Notes: generated by a model from the letters alone, not told the origin. Numbered from the stretch's first letter, positions 9,054-17,560 are shown. The stretch is 64,000 nt of DNA from an uncultured Faecalibacterium sp. (GCA_934561555.1 CAKTGQ010000002.1:62001-126000), one strand, 5' to 3'. Numbers and translations are program-made.

Positions 9054-9455
9054 ATGAACTCTCTGGAACCCTTCGTCCGCCGCGAACTGGAAAACCAGCC
9101 CGGCACCGCTGCCGCCCCGCAGGCAAACAGCACCCGCAATGCCCCGCCGCTGGGCAGGATGCCATTGCAGCCCCCGGCTGCGCCGGATACGCCCGGCACC
9201 CAGCTGCCGCCACCGGAACTGCCGCAGCCGGAAAAGCCCGGCGTCCCCATGACAGACGGCACCCCCATGGCCTGCCGCCAGAAAAATGCCGCTGCCTTTT
9301 TGGCTGGGGACGTGCAGACCAGCGTGATGGCGCACTACGCGCCCGGGCTGTTCAGCACAAAGCAGAAGCTGCACAGCCGCCAGCCCGCCCCGGACGAGGA
9401 CACCGCCGCCGTTTTGGAGCTGGTGGAATGGCGCGAGGACGCCCCTTACGGCTGA
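9054..9455 (+). CDS. hypothetical protein, Pro/Ala-rich
   Basis: 133 aa, not recognised. Residues about 15-75 are low-complexity and proline-rich (PPPELPQPEKPG), probably disordered. The C-terminal half (MACRQKNAAAFLAGDVQTSVMAHYAPGL) looks more folded. There is no signal peptide, membrane segment or metal motif. ATG 9054 is chosen over TTG 9051 because of the GGCGGAGGTG site nine bases upstream. It follows sbcC by 42 bases and is likely co-transcribed. Confidence 0.65.
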   Translation: MNSLEPFVRRELENQPGTAAAPQANSTRNAPPLGRMPLQPPAAPDTPGTQLPPPELPQPEKPGVPMTDGTPMACRQKNAAAFLAGDVQTSVMAHYAPGLFSTKQKLHSRQPAPDEDTAAVLELVEWREDAPYG

Positions 9456-9493
9456 TTGTTACAAAATTTTTTTAAAATATTTCAGTTTACCAG

Positions 9494-9522
9494 TTGAATT
9501 CTTGCCGCACTTCCCTTATTAT
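9494..9522 (+). promoter_or_regulatory. sigma-A promoter for the PC4-like/HD operon
   Basis: TTGAAT (9494-9499), 17-base spacer, TATTAT (9517-9522), about 35 bases before the ATG at 9557. Confidence 0.65.
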
Positions 9523-9556
9523 GGTAGCATATAAACATAAAGGCAGGTTTTGCAAT

Positions 9557-9778
9557 ATGGCAGAGATCAAATACGAAGTTGTCCAGCGTGTAGCCGTGCT
9601 GAGCCAGCGCCCCCGCGGCTGGGAGCGCCAGCTGAACCTTATCAGCTGGAACGATGGCGAGCCCAAGTACGACATCCGCGACTGGTCCCCGGACGGCACC
9701 CGCATGGGCAAGGGCATCTCCCTGAGCCACGACGAGCTGGCCATCCTCAAGGGCATTCTGGAGGATATGGAGCTGTGA
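9557..9778 (+). CDS. YdbC/PC4-like ssDNA-binding protein
   Basis: 73 aa, matching the small bacterial PC4 (transcriptional coactivator p15) family, also called YdbC. The pattern is MAEIKYEVVQRVAVLS, GWERQLNLISWND and KYDIRDWSPDGTRMGKGISL, the last being the beta-strand ssDNA-binding face. By family it binds single-stranded DNA as a dimer. Start at ATG 9557, after the promoter at 9494-9522. Its stop overlaps the GTG start of the HD-domain gene by four bases, so they form a two-gene operon. Confidence 0.85.
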   Translation: MAEIKYEVVQRVAVLSQRPRGWERQLNLISWNDGEPKYDIRDWSPDGTRMGKGISLSHDELAILKGILEDMEL

Positions 9779-10362
9779 GCGGGGGCGACCGCGCAGAGTT
9801 TCTGGACGTCTGGCAGCAGCACGTCACCCGCCCGGGCAGTGAAAAACTGCTGGACTGGCTGGACAAAAAGACGGATTTTTTCACCGCACCGGCCTCTACC
9901 CGCTTTCATGGTGCCTGTGAGGGCGGGCTGTGCATGCACAGCCTGAACGTCTACCATGCGCTGCACGACAGCTTTTTCACCGAGGGTGAAAGCGAGGAAA
10001 GCTACGCCATCTGTGCCCTGCTGCACGATCTGTGCAAGGCCAACTACTACAAGCTGGGCACCCGCAACGTGAAGAACGAAGCCACCGGACAGTGGGAGAA
10101 AGCGCCCTTTTACAGTGTGGACGACCTTTTCCCCTACGGTCACGGCGAAAAGAGCGTGTTCCTCATTGAGCGGTTCATGAAGCTGAAGGTGGAGGAAGCG
10201 GTTGCCATCCGCTGGCACATGGGTGGATTTGACGATGCTGCCCGGGGCGGCTGCTTTGCCATCTCGGAAGCCTACGACAAGTACCCGCTGGCGGTCAAGC
10301 TGCACATCGCAGACCTGCAGGCTACCTATCTGATGGAGCACCGCACCAGCAATATGCGCTGA
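9775..10362 (+). CDS. HD-domain phosphohydrolase
   Basis: 195 aa. Metal-binding residues of the HD superfamily are visible: the first His in GGLCMHSLNVYHAL (about residue 57), the HD doublet in LLHDLCKA (about 83-84), later histidines in RWHMGGF, and an Asp in KLHIADLQATY. The start is GTG at 9775 within GTGA, overlapping the preceding stop. Upstream in-frame codons belong to the overlapping gene. The substrate is unknown; family members hydrolyse nucleotides or cyclic dinucleotides. Ends at a strong bidirectional terminator. Confidence 0.85.
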   Translation: MSGGDRAEFLDVWQQHVTRPGSEKLLDWLDKKTDFFTAPASTRFHGACEGGLCMHSLNVYHALHDSFFTEGESEESYAICALLHDLCKANYYKLGTRNVKNEATGQWEKAPFYSVDDLFPYGHGEKSVFLIERFMKLKVEEAVAIRWHMGGFDDAARGGCFAISEAYDKYPLAVKLHIADLQATYLMEHRTSNMR

Positions 10363-10371
10363 ATAAACAAA

Positions 10372-10410
10372 ACAGGCGGCTGTACAGCATTTTGTACAGC
10401 CGCCTGTTTG
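10372..10410. terminator. bidirectional terminator between HD gene and DUF3842
   Basis: Arms ACAGGCGGCTGTACA and its exact complement around a short loop, flanked by A-rich sequence on the left and TTTGTTTG on the right. It serves the convergent HD-domain gene and DUF3842 gene. Confidence 0.85.
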
Positions 10411-10423
10411 TTTGTAGAAATTT

Positions 10424-10843
10424 TCAGCAGCCTTTCCCGGTGCAGAGGGCTTTCACCTTCTGCACGGCGGCAGCCACAAGGCTGCCGATGGGCTGGTCGG
10501 GTACGCCGACAATATAGTTTTCGCAGTGGTTCACTGGAATCAGCACCCGGGTGGCGCTGCTCTGGCACACTGCCGTGGCCATGGCGGGGGTGATCTCTCC
10601 CAGCAGCGCATCTGCAATGACGATGCCGATGGGTCCCACGATGATGTCCGCATTGCGGCAGTTCACCACCACGGCGTTCTCGCCGGTGGCGGCGCGCTGC
10701 GCCCCAGCCTTGTGCATGGCCTGTGCGGCGACACTGTTGGTGCCCACGGCCACCAGCCGGATATCCGGGCACTGGGTGCTGAGGGCAGCCACCAGCTGGC
10801 GGCCCAGTCCCCCGCCCTGCCCGTCAATGACAAGCACGTTCAT
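10424..10843 (-). CDS. DUF3842 family protein
   Basis: 139 aa. The N-terminus MNVLVIDGQGGGLGRQLV is a glycine-rich Rossmann-like nucleotide-binding loop; NAVVVNCRNADIIVGPIGIVIADALLGEITPAMA is the family core. It is widespread in Clostridia and functionally uncharacterised. The start ATG at 10843 lies eight bases after the pepV stop, with its GAGGT site overlapping that stop, so it is the last gene of the pepV transcript. Confidence 0.85.
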   Translation of the reverse strand: MNVLVIDGQGGGLGRQLVAALSTQCPDIRLVAVGTNSVAAQAMHKAGAQRAATGENAVVVNCRNADIIVGPIGIVIADALLGEITPAMATAVCQSSATRVLIPVNHCENYIVGVPDQPIGSLVAAAVQKVKALCTGKGC

Positions 10844-10851
10844 GCCGTACC

Positions 10852-12240
10852 TCAGAAGTCGATCTCTTCCAGCCGCAGCAGCGCCAGAATGTAGATCTTG
10901 ACGGCCTCCAGCAGCTTGTCGATGGGGGCAGCTTCGTTAGCGCCGTGCATCGGGCCGCCGAACTCCGGCAGCTTCACATCCTCATGCTCCGGGCCGAAGC
11001 TGACGGCATAGGGGAAGTGGCGGGCATAGGTGCCGCCGCCCATGGTGAAGGGGGTGGCGTTCTCGCCGGTCACCTCGTTGTAGGTGTCGATGCAGGCGCG
11101 GATGGCGGGGCTGTCGGCCTCGATATAGAAAGGCTCGGCTGCGTCCACATCCTCCAGCTTTGCGCCATCGCCCAGTGCTGCGGTGACCTGTGCGGTCAAC
11201 TTTTCGCCGTCGGTGCAGGTGGGGAAGCGGCTGTCGATGGTCTGCACCAGCTTGCCGTCCTCCATATAGATGCGGCCGCCGATGATGGTCAGCGGGCCGA
11301 AGGGGCCGTCGGCGCAGTCGATGCCAAGGCCGGTGCCGGCGGTGGAGCAGTGCAGCTTGCGCAGTGCTTCCAGATAAGCGCGCTCGGTATCATTGCACAG
11401 GCCGTTGTCCAGCAGATACTCCACCACCAAACCAATGGCGTTCACCGTGCCCTCCGGCATGGCGGCGTGGCCAGACTTGCCCCAGCCGCGCACCCGCACG
11501 CCGTCCCCTTCCGGCTCCAGCGTGATGTTGGGGGCATTCTTCAGCTTGCTGATATCGGTCTTGACCAGAGCGCTGGCGCGGTCCGGCACGGCGTTGTTGG
11601 CCACACCGCCCTCAAACTCTGCAATGACGCCGTTGCACACCGGGCTGACGATCTTGCCGCCGAAGTGACCTTTTTCGCCGTTGCACACCGGGAACTCGGC
11701 ATCCGGGGTAAAGCAGAACACCGGGGCGGGGTAGTTTTCCAGATAGTACTTCACATCGTTCATGTGGGTCTCCTCGTTGTCGCCCACGATGGCACGGATG
11801 GGGTAGCGCAGCTGGTAGCCCTGCTCCTTGAGGAACTTCAGCGCATACAGGGTAACGATCATTGGGCCCTTATCGTCCGAGACGCCGCGGCCCAGCAGCC
11901 AGCCGTCCTGAATGCGCATCTTAAAGGGGTCTGCCGTCCAGCCGTTGCCCACGGGCACAACGTCCACATGGCAGATGGTAGCCAGATATTTTTCGGGGTC
12001 CGCACCGGCCAGCTCGGCATAGCCGATGTAGTTTTCGCAGTTGCGGGTGGCAAAGCCCATGCCTGCTGCCAGCTCCAGCGTCTTGTCCAGCGCTGCCCGG
12101 GGGCCTGCGCCGAAGGGTGCGCCCTCTTCCGGGGTGCCCTCCACGCTGTCGATGGCGACCAGCGCTGCAATGTCCTGCAGCAACTGCTCTTTGTTTTCCG
12201 CAATATATGCGTCAATTTTCTGATTCAGTGCCTGATCCAT
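10852..12240 (-). CDS. pepV: Sapep-family Mn2+/Zn2+ dipeptidase (PepV-like)
   Basis: 462 aa cytosolic M20 metallopeptidase that hydrolyses dipeptides. Metal ligands and catalytic residues are visible: HVDVVPVG (His and catalytic Asp, near 90), GRGVSDDKGP (bridging Asp, near 118), GDNEETH (catalytic Glu pair, near 153), FTPDAEFPV (Asp near 177), and the C-terminal MGGGTYARHFP His near 420. An insert lid domain sits in the middle, as in PepV. The ribosome binding site is GAAAGGA, 11 bases upstream. It precedes DUF3842 and follows the export-protein gene by 122 bases. Confidence 0.92.
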   Translation of the reverse strand: MDQALNQKIDAYIAENKEQLLQDIAALVAIDSVEGTPEEGAPFGAGPRAALDKTLELAAGMGFATRNCENYIGYAELAGADPEKYLATICHVDVVPVGNGWTADPFKMRIQDGWLLGRGVSDDKGPMIVTLYALKFLKEQGYQLRYPIRAIVGDNEETHMNDVKYYLENYPAPVFCFTPDAEFPVCNGEKGHFGGKIVSPVCNGVIAEFEGGVANNAVPDRASALVKTDISKLKNAPNITLEPEGDGVRVRGWGKSGHAAMPEGTVNAIGLVVEYLLDNGLCNDTERAYLEALRKLHCSTAGTGLGIDCADGPFGPLTIIGGRIYMEDGKLVQTIDSRFPTCTDGEKLTAQVTAALGDGAKLEDVDAAEPFYIEADSPAIRACIDTYNEVTGENATPFTMGGGTYARHFPYAVSFGPEHEDVKLPEFGGPMHGANEAAPIDKLLEAVKIYILALLRLEEIDF

Positions 12241-12362
12241 GTTCTATAACGTCCTTTCTAACCGGGAGCAGATCCCCGTCTTTACACAACTGTTACTCAG
12301 TTTAGCACACTCCGGGCGGAAAAGCTACCGGCATTTTTCACGACAAAAGCATCTGCCTTTTG

Positions 12363-12848
12363 TCAGCCCGCCGCAAACAGCCCGCTGAGCGCACCCAGCA
12401 GACCGGCGCTTGCCAAGCCCATGATGATGCCTGCCAGCAGCACACCACCCATGCAGGCGATCAGCACGTCCTTGAACTTCATATCCAGAATGGAGGCTGC
12501 CAGCGTACCCGTCCACGCGCCGGTGCCCGGCAGCGGGATGCCCACGAACAGCAGCAGCGCCACGGTCAGACCTTTGCCTGCCTTGGCTTCCAGTGCGCGG
12601 CCGCCCTTTTCGCCCTTGTTGATGCAAAAACGGCAGATGGGGCCGATGAGAGGCTTGTGGTAGCCCCAGATGAGGAACTTGCGGGCGAACAGGTAGATGA
12701 AGGGCACCGGGAGCATGTTGCCCAGCACGCACAAAAGGTAGGTGGGCAGCACCGGCAGCCCCATGCCCAGCCCGATGGGGATGGCTCCACGCAGCTCGAT
12801 GATGGGCACCATGGAGATAAAGAAGATCAGAAGATAATTTTTCAGCAT
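12363..12848 (-). CDS. small multidrug export family membrane protein (COG2426)
   Basis: 161 aa integral membrane protein. Hydrophobic segments lie at about 4-22, 30-50, 90-112 and 125-155, with the family motifs ELRGAIPIGLGMG near the start and GIPLPGTGAWTGTLAA in the middle. The family name comes from distant similarity to export proteins; transport of drugs is not demonstrated by anything in the sequence. The start has AAGGAG seven bases upstream and is 15 bases after the xth stop. Confidence 0.8.
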   Translation of the reverse strand: MLKNYLLIFFISMVPIIELRGAIPIGLGMGLPVLPTYLLCVLGNMLPVPFIYLFARKFLIWGYHKPLIGPICRFCINKGEKGGRALEAKAGKGLTVALLLFVGIPLPGTGAWTGTLAASILDMKFKDVLIACMGGVLLAGIIMGLASAGLLGALSGLFAAG

Positions 12849-12863
12849 TGGCTTCTCCTTATA

Positions 12864-13616
12864 TTACAGGTCGATCTGCAGCTCCACCGGGCAATGGTCG
12901 GAGCCGAAGATCTCGTTGTGGATCTCGGCGGCACGGATGCGGTCTGCAATGCGCCGGGAAACGATAAAATAGTCGATGCGCCAGCCCGCGTTCTTTTCCC
13001 GCGCGTGGAAGCGGTAGCTCCACCAGCTGTACTTCACCTCGTCCGGGTGCACCACCCGGAAGCTGTCCGCAAAACCCGCCGCCAGCAGCTCGGTCATTTT
13101 GGCGCGCTCCTGATCGGTAAAGCCCGCGCTCATGCGGTTGGTCTTGGCGTTTTTGATATCCATTTCTGTGTGTGCTACGTTTAAATCGCCGCACAGGATC
13201 ACCGGCTTTTTTGCGTCCAGCGCCAGCAGGTACGCCCGGAAGGCGTCCTCCCACTCCATGCGGTAGTCCAGCCGCTTCAGCCCGTCCTGACTGTTGGGGG
13301 TGTAGCAGTTTACCAGATAAAAGCCGGGGTATTCCAGCGTCAGCACCCGCCCCTCGTGGTCGTGCTGTTCCAGCCCGATGCCGGTGGTTACCGCCAGCGG
13401 TGCCGTTTTGCACCAGCAGGCTGTGCCGGAGTAGCCCTTTTTCTCGGCCGAATAGGTATATTCGGTGTAGCCCTCCGGCGCAAAATCCGCCTGTCCCGGC
13501 TGCATCTTGGTCTCCTGCACCGAGAAGATATCCGCGTCCAGCGCGGCAAAGCTCTCGGCAAAGCCGTGGGTCAGGCAGGCGCGCAGGCCGTTCACGTTCC
13601 AGCTGATCAGTTTCAT
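12864..13616 (-). CDS. xth: exodeoxyribonuclease III (class II AP endonuclease)
   Basis: 250 aa, full length. It cleaves the backbone at abasic sites and removes 3' blocks in base-excision repair. Motifs run SWNVNGLRA (residues 5-13), SVQETKMQ (Glu metal ligand, near 36), CGDLNVAHTEMD (Asp/Asn pair, near 145), WWSYRF, and the terminal GSDHCPVELQ with the catalytic Asp-His. It sits 15 bases after the MATE gene stop, with AAGGAGAAGAGC before its ATG. Confidence 0.95.
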   Translation of the reverse strand: MKLISWNVNGLRACLTHGFAESFAALDADIFSVQETKMQPGQADFAPEGYTEYTYSAEKKGYSGTACWCKTAPLAVTTGIGLEQHDHEGRVLTLEYPGFYLVNCYTPNSQDGLKRLDYRMEWEDAFRAYLLALDAKKPVILCGDLNVAHTEMDIKNAKTNRMSAGFTDQERAKMTELLAAGFADSFRVVHPDEVKYSWWSYRFHAREKNAGWRIDYFIVSRRIADRIRAAEIHNEIFGSDHCPVELQIDL

Positions 13617-13631
13617 GCTCTTCTCCTTATG

Positions 13632-15008
13632 TTATGCCTGATATTTTGTTTTCCATGCGCCGCTGCGGAAGCGCAGCACAAAGCAGGTCACGCGGCAGGT
13701 CCAGTCGATGACCATAGCCACCCACACGCCCACAGCGCCCCAGCCCATGCGAACGCACAGCAAATAGCTGAAGCCCAGCCGCCAGCACGCCATGCTGAGG
13801 ATGGACACCACCATGGTGAATTTCACATCGTTTGCCGCGCGCAGGGCGTTGGGCAGCACGAAGGACAGCGGCCAGAAGAGGATGGCGCAGCCCGCATGGA
13901 TGGTGACCAGCGTGATGGCCAGCTCCATCGTCTCGCCGGAAAGGGCGTAGATGCCCACCAGCTGCCGGAGGAACAGCAAGATTGCTCCGTTGGAAAGCCC
14001 CATTGTAATGTAAGCCCACAGCAGCAGCTTGCGGGTGTAGTAAACGGTCTGCTCGTGGTCGCCGGCACCGATGCAGCGCCCTACCACCGTGATCATAGCC
14101 AGACTGATGGCCTTGCCCGGGATGACGCCCATACCGTCCAGATTGTTGGCCACAGCGTTTGCCGCGATCTGCACCGTGCCGAAGGTGGAGATCATGCTCA
14201 CCACCAGAATGCGCCCGGCCTCGAACAGGCTGTTCTCAAAGGCCGAGGGGATGCCGATGCCCAGAATACGCTTTGCCATACCGCCGTCCAGCCGCAGGGT
14301 CTTGGGCACGGTAAGCACCGCATCCTCCCGGTAGCACTTGCGTAAGATCAGCGCCGCCGCCACCACGCGGGACACTACACTGGGCCACGCTACGCCGTCC
14401 ACGCCCATTTTGAAGCCGAAGATACACACTGCGTTGCCCACGATGTTGATAATGTTCATCAGAAAGCTGATCTGCATGGAGATCTTGGAGTTGCCGATGC
14501 TGCGGAACAGTGCCGCACCGCCGTTATACAGCGCCAGAAACGGGTAGCTCAGGGCGATGATCTGCAAGTACTTCACGCCTGCGTCCAGCACGTCGGCGTC
14601 AATAGAACCGTAGAACAGCCGGATCATGGGGCGTGCCAGCACAAAGCATACCGCACCGATCACCACGCCGGACAAGCCGCTGAGCAGCAGCAGCTGACCG
14701 GCGCTTTTATCGGCGTCCGGTCTGTCCTTTGCGCCCAGATACTGGCTTACCACCACCGCGCCGCCGGTAGCCAGCGCCGCAAACAGCACGATGATAAGGT
14801 TGTTGATCATATCCACCAGACTGACGCCGGAGATGGCCGCCTCGCCGCAGCGGGACACCATCATGGTGTCGGCCATGCCCACCGTCACTTCCAGCAGCTG
14901 CTCCACCAGCAGCGGGACGGCCAGTACCAGCAGCTCCTTCTGGCTGAACAGCGGCTCCCGCCCGCCGTTCAGCCTGCTTTTTTCATTGCCATGCAGTAGC
15001 TTTGTCAT
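13632..15008 (-). CDS. MATE family efflux transporter
   Basis: 458 aa with about 12 membrane segments in two six-helix halves. Family features include the N-terminal LVEQLLEVTVGMADTMMVS and the internal repeat VGRCIGAGDHEQ. By family it exports cationic drugs or metabolites by Na+ or H+ antiport. ATG 15008 is chosen because GGGAGGGGAG lies just upstream and homology begins near there; the open frame extends about 120 codons further upstream but looks non-coding. First gene of a minus-strand run with xth and the small export protein. Confidence 0.9.
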   Translation of the reverse strand: MTKLLHGNEKSRLNGGREPLFSQKELLVLAVPLLVEQLLEVTVGMADTMMVSRCGEAAISGVSLVDMINNLIIVLFAALATGGAVVVSQYLGAKDRPDADKSAGQLLLLSGLSGVVIGAVCFVLARPMIRLFYGSIDADVLDAGVKYLQIIALSYPFLALYNGGAALFRSIGNSKISMQISFLMNIINIVGNAVCIFGFKMGVDGVAWPSVVSRVVAAALILRKCYREDAVLTVPKTLRLDGGMAKRILGIGIPSAFENSLFEAGRILVVSMISTFGTVQIAANAVANNLDGMGVIPGKAISLAMITVVGRCIGAGDHEQTVYYTRKLLLWAYITMGLSNGAILLFLRQLVGIYALSGETMELAITLVTIHAGCAILFWPLSFVLPNALRAANDVKFTMVVSILSMACWRLGFSYLLCVRMGWGAVGVWVAMVIDWTCRVTCFVLRFRSGAWKTKYQA

Positions 15009-15334
15009 TCGTTTCTCCCCTCCCGGCACCGGGCACTTTCCCGGTACGCCGCCGCTGCCCGGCGCGTGCATTTTTCCGGTTGCAGCAGATGTGTCCATCT
15101 TAACACACCCCCGGCTGCTTGTAAAGCGTTGCAGGCTATATCCCGCAGAAATCGCTTTCCCTGTCCGCATCCCTTTGCCCGCCAGTTTTATAAAGGGTTC
15201 CCCGTGCGCTTTTCCGGCAGGCTTTCTGTTTTTATGCTTGTTCGTCAGTTTGCCGGGAACTTTCCGTAAAATTTGTGCGTTTCTACAAAAATGCGATTTC
15301 CCGCGCATTTTTAGGGGAAATTTTAAAAAAACTC

Positions 15335-15363
15335 TTGCAATTTTTGTTCCAAAGTGGTATGTT
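15335..15363 (+). promoter_or_regulatory. promoter of the candidate small RNA
   Basis: TTGCAA (15335-15340), 17-base spacer, TATGTT (15358-15363). Nine-base inverted repeat arms (TGTATCCAA at 15363-15371 and its complement at 15384-15392) straddle the expected start point, so they could be an operator or the first RNA hairpin. Confidence 0.55.
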
Positions 15364-15545
15364 GTATCCAACAAAAGCGAAACTTGGATACATCTTCACC
15401 TTGGAGCGCCTTCTTCGGCTCCGCACACGCCTTTGTTTTTCACCTTGCTATTTTCTTCATTTACCTTCTTATCATTTACCCTGCCTGTCCCGCAAGGGAC
15501 GAGAAAAGCGATGACCCACCTGCACGGGTCGTCGCTTTTTCTTTT
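15364..15545 (+). ncRNA. candidate small regulatory RNA
   Basis: There is no protein frame with a ribosome binding site here. Predicted elements in order: hairpin GTATCCAA/TTGGATAC (15364-15391); GGAGC/GCTCC hairpin (15403-15422); a 65-base pyrimidine-rich stretch; a GTCCC-GCAA-GGGAC tetraloop hairpin (15487-15500); and a terminator with 14-base arms (AAAAGCGATGACCC...) ending in TTTTTCTTTT (15504-15545). The unpaired regions carry four related motifs, CACCTT, CACCTT, TACCTT and TACCCT (15397, 15441, 15462, 15477), complementary to Shine-Dalgarno-like AAGGTG/AAGGTA. That fits a trans-acting RNA pairing with ribosome binding sites. No named family is assigned. The rest of the 666-base gap (15009-15334) is AT-rich with nothing recognised. 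Confidence 0.5.
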
Positions 15546-15570
15546 GTCCGCGACTGTCCTTTGAGCTGGG

Positions 15571-15668
15571 ACGAGCCTGAATGCCCTCCGCTACGCTCTG
15601 GGCATTTTCAGCAAAAGATCCTTAAAGCAAAGCAGGACGCTCCCGCATGGGGAACGCCCTGTTTGATG
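15571..15668 (+). repeat. dispersed hairpin repeat, copy B
   Basis: The first hairpin GAATGCCCTCCGC...GGGCAT (15579-15605) is shared with copies at 31568 and 39711. An A-rich linker follows, then a second hairpin (15631-15664; CAGGACGCTCCC pairing with GGGGAACGCCCTG, loop with CGCAT). On the minus strand the second hairpin ends in CTTTGCTTT just after the mgtE stop. Confidence 0.6.
15631..15664 (-). terminator. probable mgtE terminator within repeat copy B
   Basis: On the minus strand: CAGGGCGTTCCC, loop CATGC, GGGAGCGTCCTG, then CTTTGCTTT. It starts 11 bases past the mgtE stop. Confidence 0.55.
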
Positions 15669-15674
15669 CACCCG

Positions 15675-17051
15675 TTATGCAAGGTGGAACAGATCGATCA
15701 GCACGACCATGGCAAGGCCATAGTAGACCACGACCGCCACCAGATCGTTGATCGTGGTGATCAACGGGCCGGAGGCAACCGCCGGGTCGATATGGAGCTT
15801 GTGGAACAGCATCGGGATCAGCGTGCCCACCAGACTGGAAATAACCATGGATACGATCAGCGACAGCCCAACACAGCCGGACAGCAAAAACGCCGAGGTC
15901 CAGACGTAGCCCTTGAAAAAGTGGATGTAGCAGCCCAGAAAGCCCAAGGCCATCACGGCCAGAATGGCACCGTTCAAAAGACCCACGCGGGTCTCCTTCC
16001 AGAGCAGCTGCAATTTTTTGGAAAGGGTCAGGTTTTCGTCCACCAGCACACGGATGGTCACCGCCAGCGACTGGGTGCCAACGTTACCGGCCATATCCAG
16101 CACCATGGACTGGAAGCAGATGACCACCGGCAGCACCGCTACCACCGATTCAAACGCGCCGACGACCGAGGAGACCAGCATCCCGAGGAACAGCAGCGCG
16201 ACCAGCCACGGGAGACGCTTTTTCACGCTTTCAAAAACGCTTTCGTTCAGATCTTCCTCGCCGGTCAGGCCGCCCAGCTTTGCGTAATCATCGCCCATCT
16301 CGTCATCGACCAGTTCGACCACATCGGACGAGGTGATGATGCCCACCAGCTTACCGGCATCGTTCAGCACCGGCAGGCTGCGCTCCGCGTAATCCACGAT
16401 ACGGTCGATACAATCGCTGATCTGCTCCCGGTCCGTGACATAGGGATAGGAGCGGACGATCAGGCTTTCCAAGCTTTCCTCTGCCCGGGCAATGATGAGG
16501 TCTTTCAGGTCGATGGCACCATAGAAGTGCTCGTTTTCGTCCACCACATACAGGGTGGAGATGTTGTCGTTTTCTCCGGCCTGTTTCACCAGCTCGCTCA
16601 TCGCCTGCCGGATGGTCATATCGTTTTTGATGGAGATGTAGTTGGTGGTCATTCTGCTGCCGATCTCATCCTCGTCATAAGAGAGCAGCATCTTCACATC
16701 TTCAACCGAGTCTTTATCCAGCTTGTTGACGATTTCGTTCTTATCGGTATCGTCAAGATCTTCCAGTGCGTCCACCGCATCGTCCGAATCCATGTTGGAA
16801 ATGACCTTTGCGGCTTCGTGGCTGGGCAGCTCCTTCAGGTACGGCTCGGCATCGTCCAGATAGGTAAAGATCTCGGCAACAGTATCCACACCCAGAATGG
16901 AATAGAGCGATTGACGTTCGGCGGGGGTCAGCGCCTCCAACGCATCTGCCAGATCCTTTTCATGGTAATCCGACAGTTTTTCGGCCAGCTCTGCCTTGGG
17001 CAGACCGCTGTGAATGATGCTCAGAATTTCCTGTACATAATTCTTCTGCAT
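15675..17051 (-). CDS. mgtE: magnesium transporter MgtE
   Basis: 458 aa, usual MgtE length. The N-terminal cytosolic superhelical domain (1-130) is followed by a CBS pair (about 135-260; segments TLYVVDENEHFYGAIDLKDLI and LPVLNDAGKLVGIITSSDVVEL), a plug helix and five membrane helices (about 285-455). The C-terminal segment HIDPAVASGPLITTINDLV contains the Asp of the Mg2+ selectivity pore. It is a Mg2+ channel gated by the cytosolic domains when Mg2+ is plentiful. Start at ATG 17051 behind AGGAGG. A TTGCTG/TATGAT promoter lies at 17122-17150. The 70-base leader is too short to hold an M-box. Confidence 0.95.
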   Translation of the reverse strand: MQKNYVQEILSIIHSGLPKAELAEKLSDYHEKDLADALEALTPAERQSLYSILGVDTVAEIFTYLDDAEPYLKELPSHEAAKVISNMDSDDAVDALEDLDDTDKNEIVNKLDKDSVEDVKMLLSYDEDEIGSRMTTNYISIKNDMTIRQAMSELVKQAGENDNISTLYVVDENEHFYGAIDLKDLIIARAEESLESLIVRSYPYVTDREQISDCIDRIVDYAERSLPVLNDAGKLVGIITSSDVVELVDDEMGDDYAKLGGLTGEEDLNESVFESVKKRLPWLVALLFLGMLVSSVVGAFESVVAVLPVVICFQSMVLDMAGNVGTQSLAVTIRVLVDENLTLSKKLQLLWKETRVGLLNGAILAVMALGFLGCYIHFFKGYVWTSAFLLSGCVGLSLIVSMVISSLVGTLIPMLFHKLHIDPAVASGPLITTINDLVAVVVYYGLAMVVLIDLFHLA

Positions 17052-17121
17052 GGGTAGTTCCTCCTGATTCCGCGAGCTCGACAAACCAAAATCCATCGCT
17101 CCGCTTAAAATTTTGCACTTC

Positions 17122-17150
17122 ATCATAGCACATCCGGTATGCGGCAGCAA
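17122..17150 (-). promoter_or_regulatory. mgtE promoter
   Basis: TTGCTG (17150-17145), 17-base spacer, TATGAT (17127-17122) on the minus strand, with an extended TGC before the -10. Confidence 0.6.
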
Positions 17151-17235
17151 CCCTGCCAGCGTGAATTTTTTGTAAAAATTCGGGCATAAAAATCCCCGCT
17201 AAAGCAAAAAGCTCTGGCAGGGAAAGTTGAACCGC

Positions 17236-17493
17236 TCACAGACTGCGATAGGTTCCTTTCGATAAAATGTAGTACACCAATAGCTTAATCATGATCCGGG
17301 GTTCTGCTGCCGATTTTCTTCCTCTCGAAGAATACGCCTGATACAGTTTCCCGTAATCCAGTTCCTCAAGCTGGGCGTTGGCTACATACACCGGTTCATG
17401 TTCATCTATTAAAATATTTTCGCTTATTGGCAAGGTCAGCTGTTGATATATGCCGCCCTTTCCTATATACTGTTTCTGTTGTAGTTGGTTCAT
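17236..17493 (-). pseudogene. IS1182-type transposase remnant (N-terminal fragment)
   Basis: 85 codons matching only the N-terminal DUF772-like part of IS1182/ISL-type transposases: QLTLPISENI..., then LDYGKLYQAYSSRGRKSAAEP and MIKLLVYYILSKGTYRS, after which the frame ends. The catalytic DDE domain (normally 350 more residues) is missing, so it is a decayed fragment. It lies between mgtE and the reductase/LysR pair, possibly marking an old insertion boundary. No intact inverted repeats or target duplication were found around it. Confidence 0.7.
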
Positions 17494-17512
17494 TGCAGTT
17501 TCAGCTTACAAC

Positions 17513-17560
17513 AAAAAATGAGATAGGCAACCCCTTTTGGGGAAGTCTATCTCATTTTTT
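17513..17560. terminator. bidirectional terminator downstream of the reductase
   Basis: Arms AAAAAATGAGATAG and CTATCTCATTTTTT with an inner CCCC/GGGG helix. A runs on one side and T runs on the other make it usable from both strands. It separates the reductase gene from the transposase remnant. Confidence 0.75.

Noticed and set aside
6927..9374. 815-codon open frame antisense to sbcC
   Set aside because: A by-product of the GC-rich coiled-coil sequence; the sense strand has Walker A, zinc hook, signature and Walker B in order.
15354..17057. 567-codon plus-strand frame covering the small RNA and antisense of mgtE
   Set aside because: Its start lies in the promoter/hairpin region, and the rest mirrors mgtE, which is a full-length transporter.
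17052..17235. M-box leader of mgtE
   Set aside because: The predicted transcript leader is only about 65-70 bases, far too short for the M-box.
17236..17493. Functional transposase or small protein gene
   Set aside because: Only the N-terminal segment of an IS1182-type transposase is present and the catalytic domain is missing.
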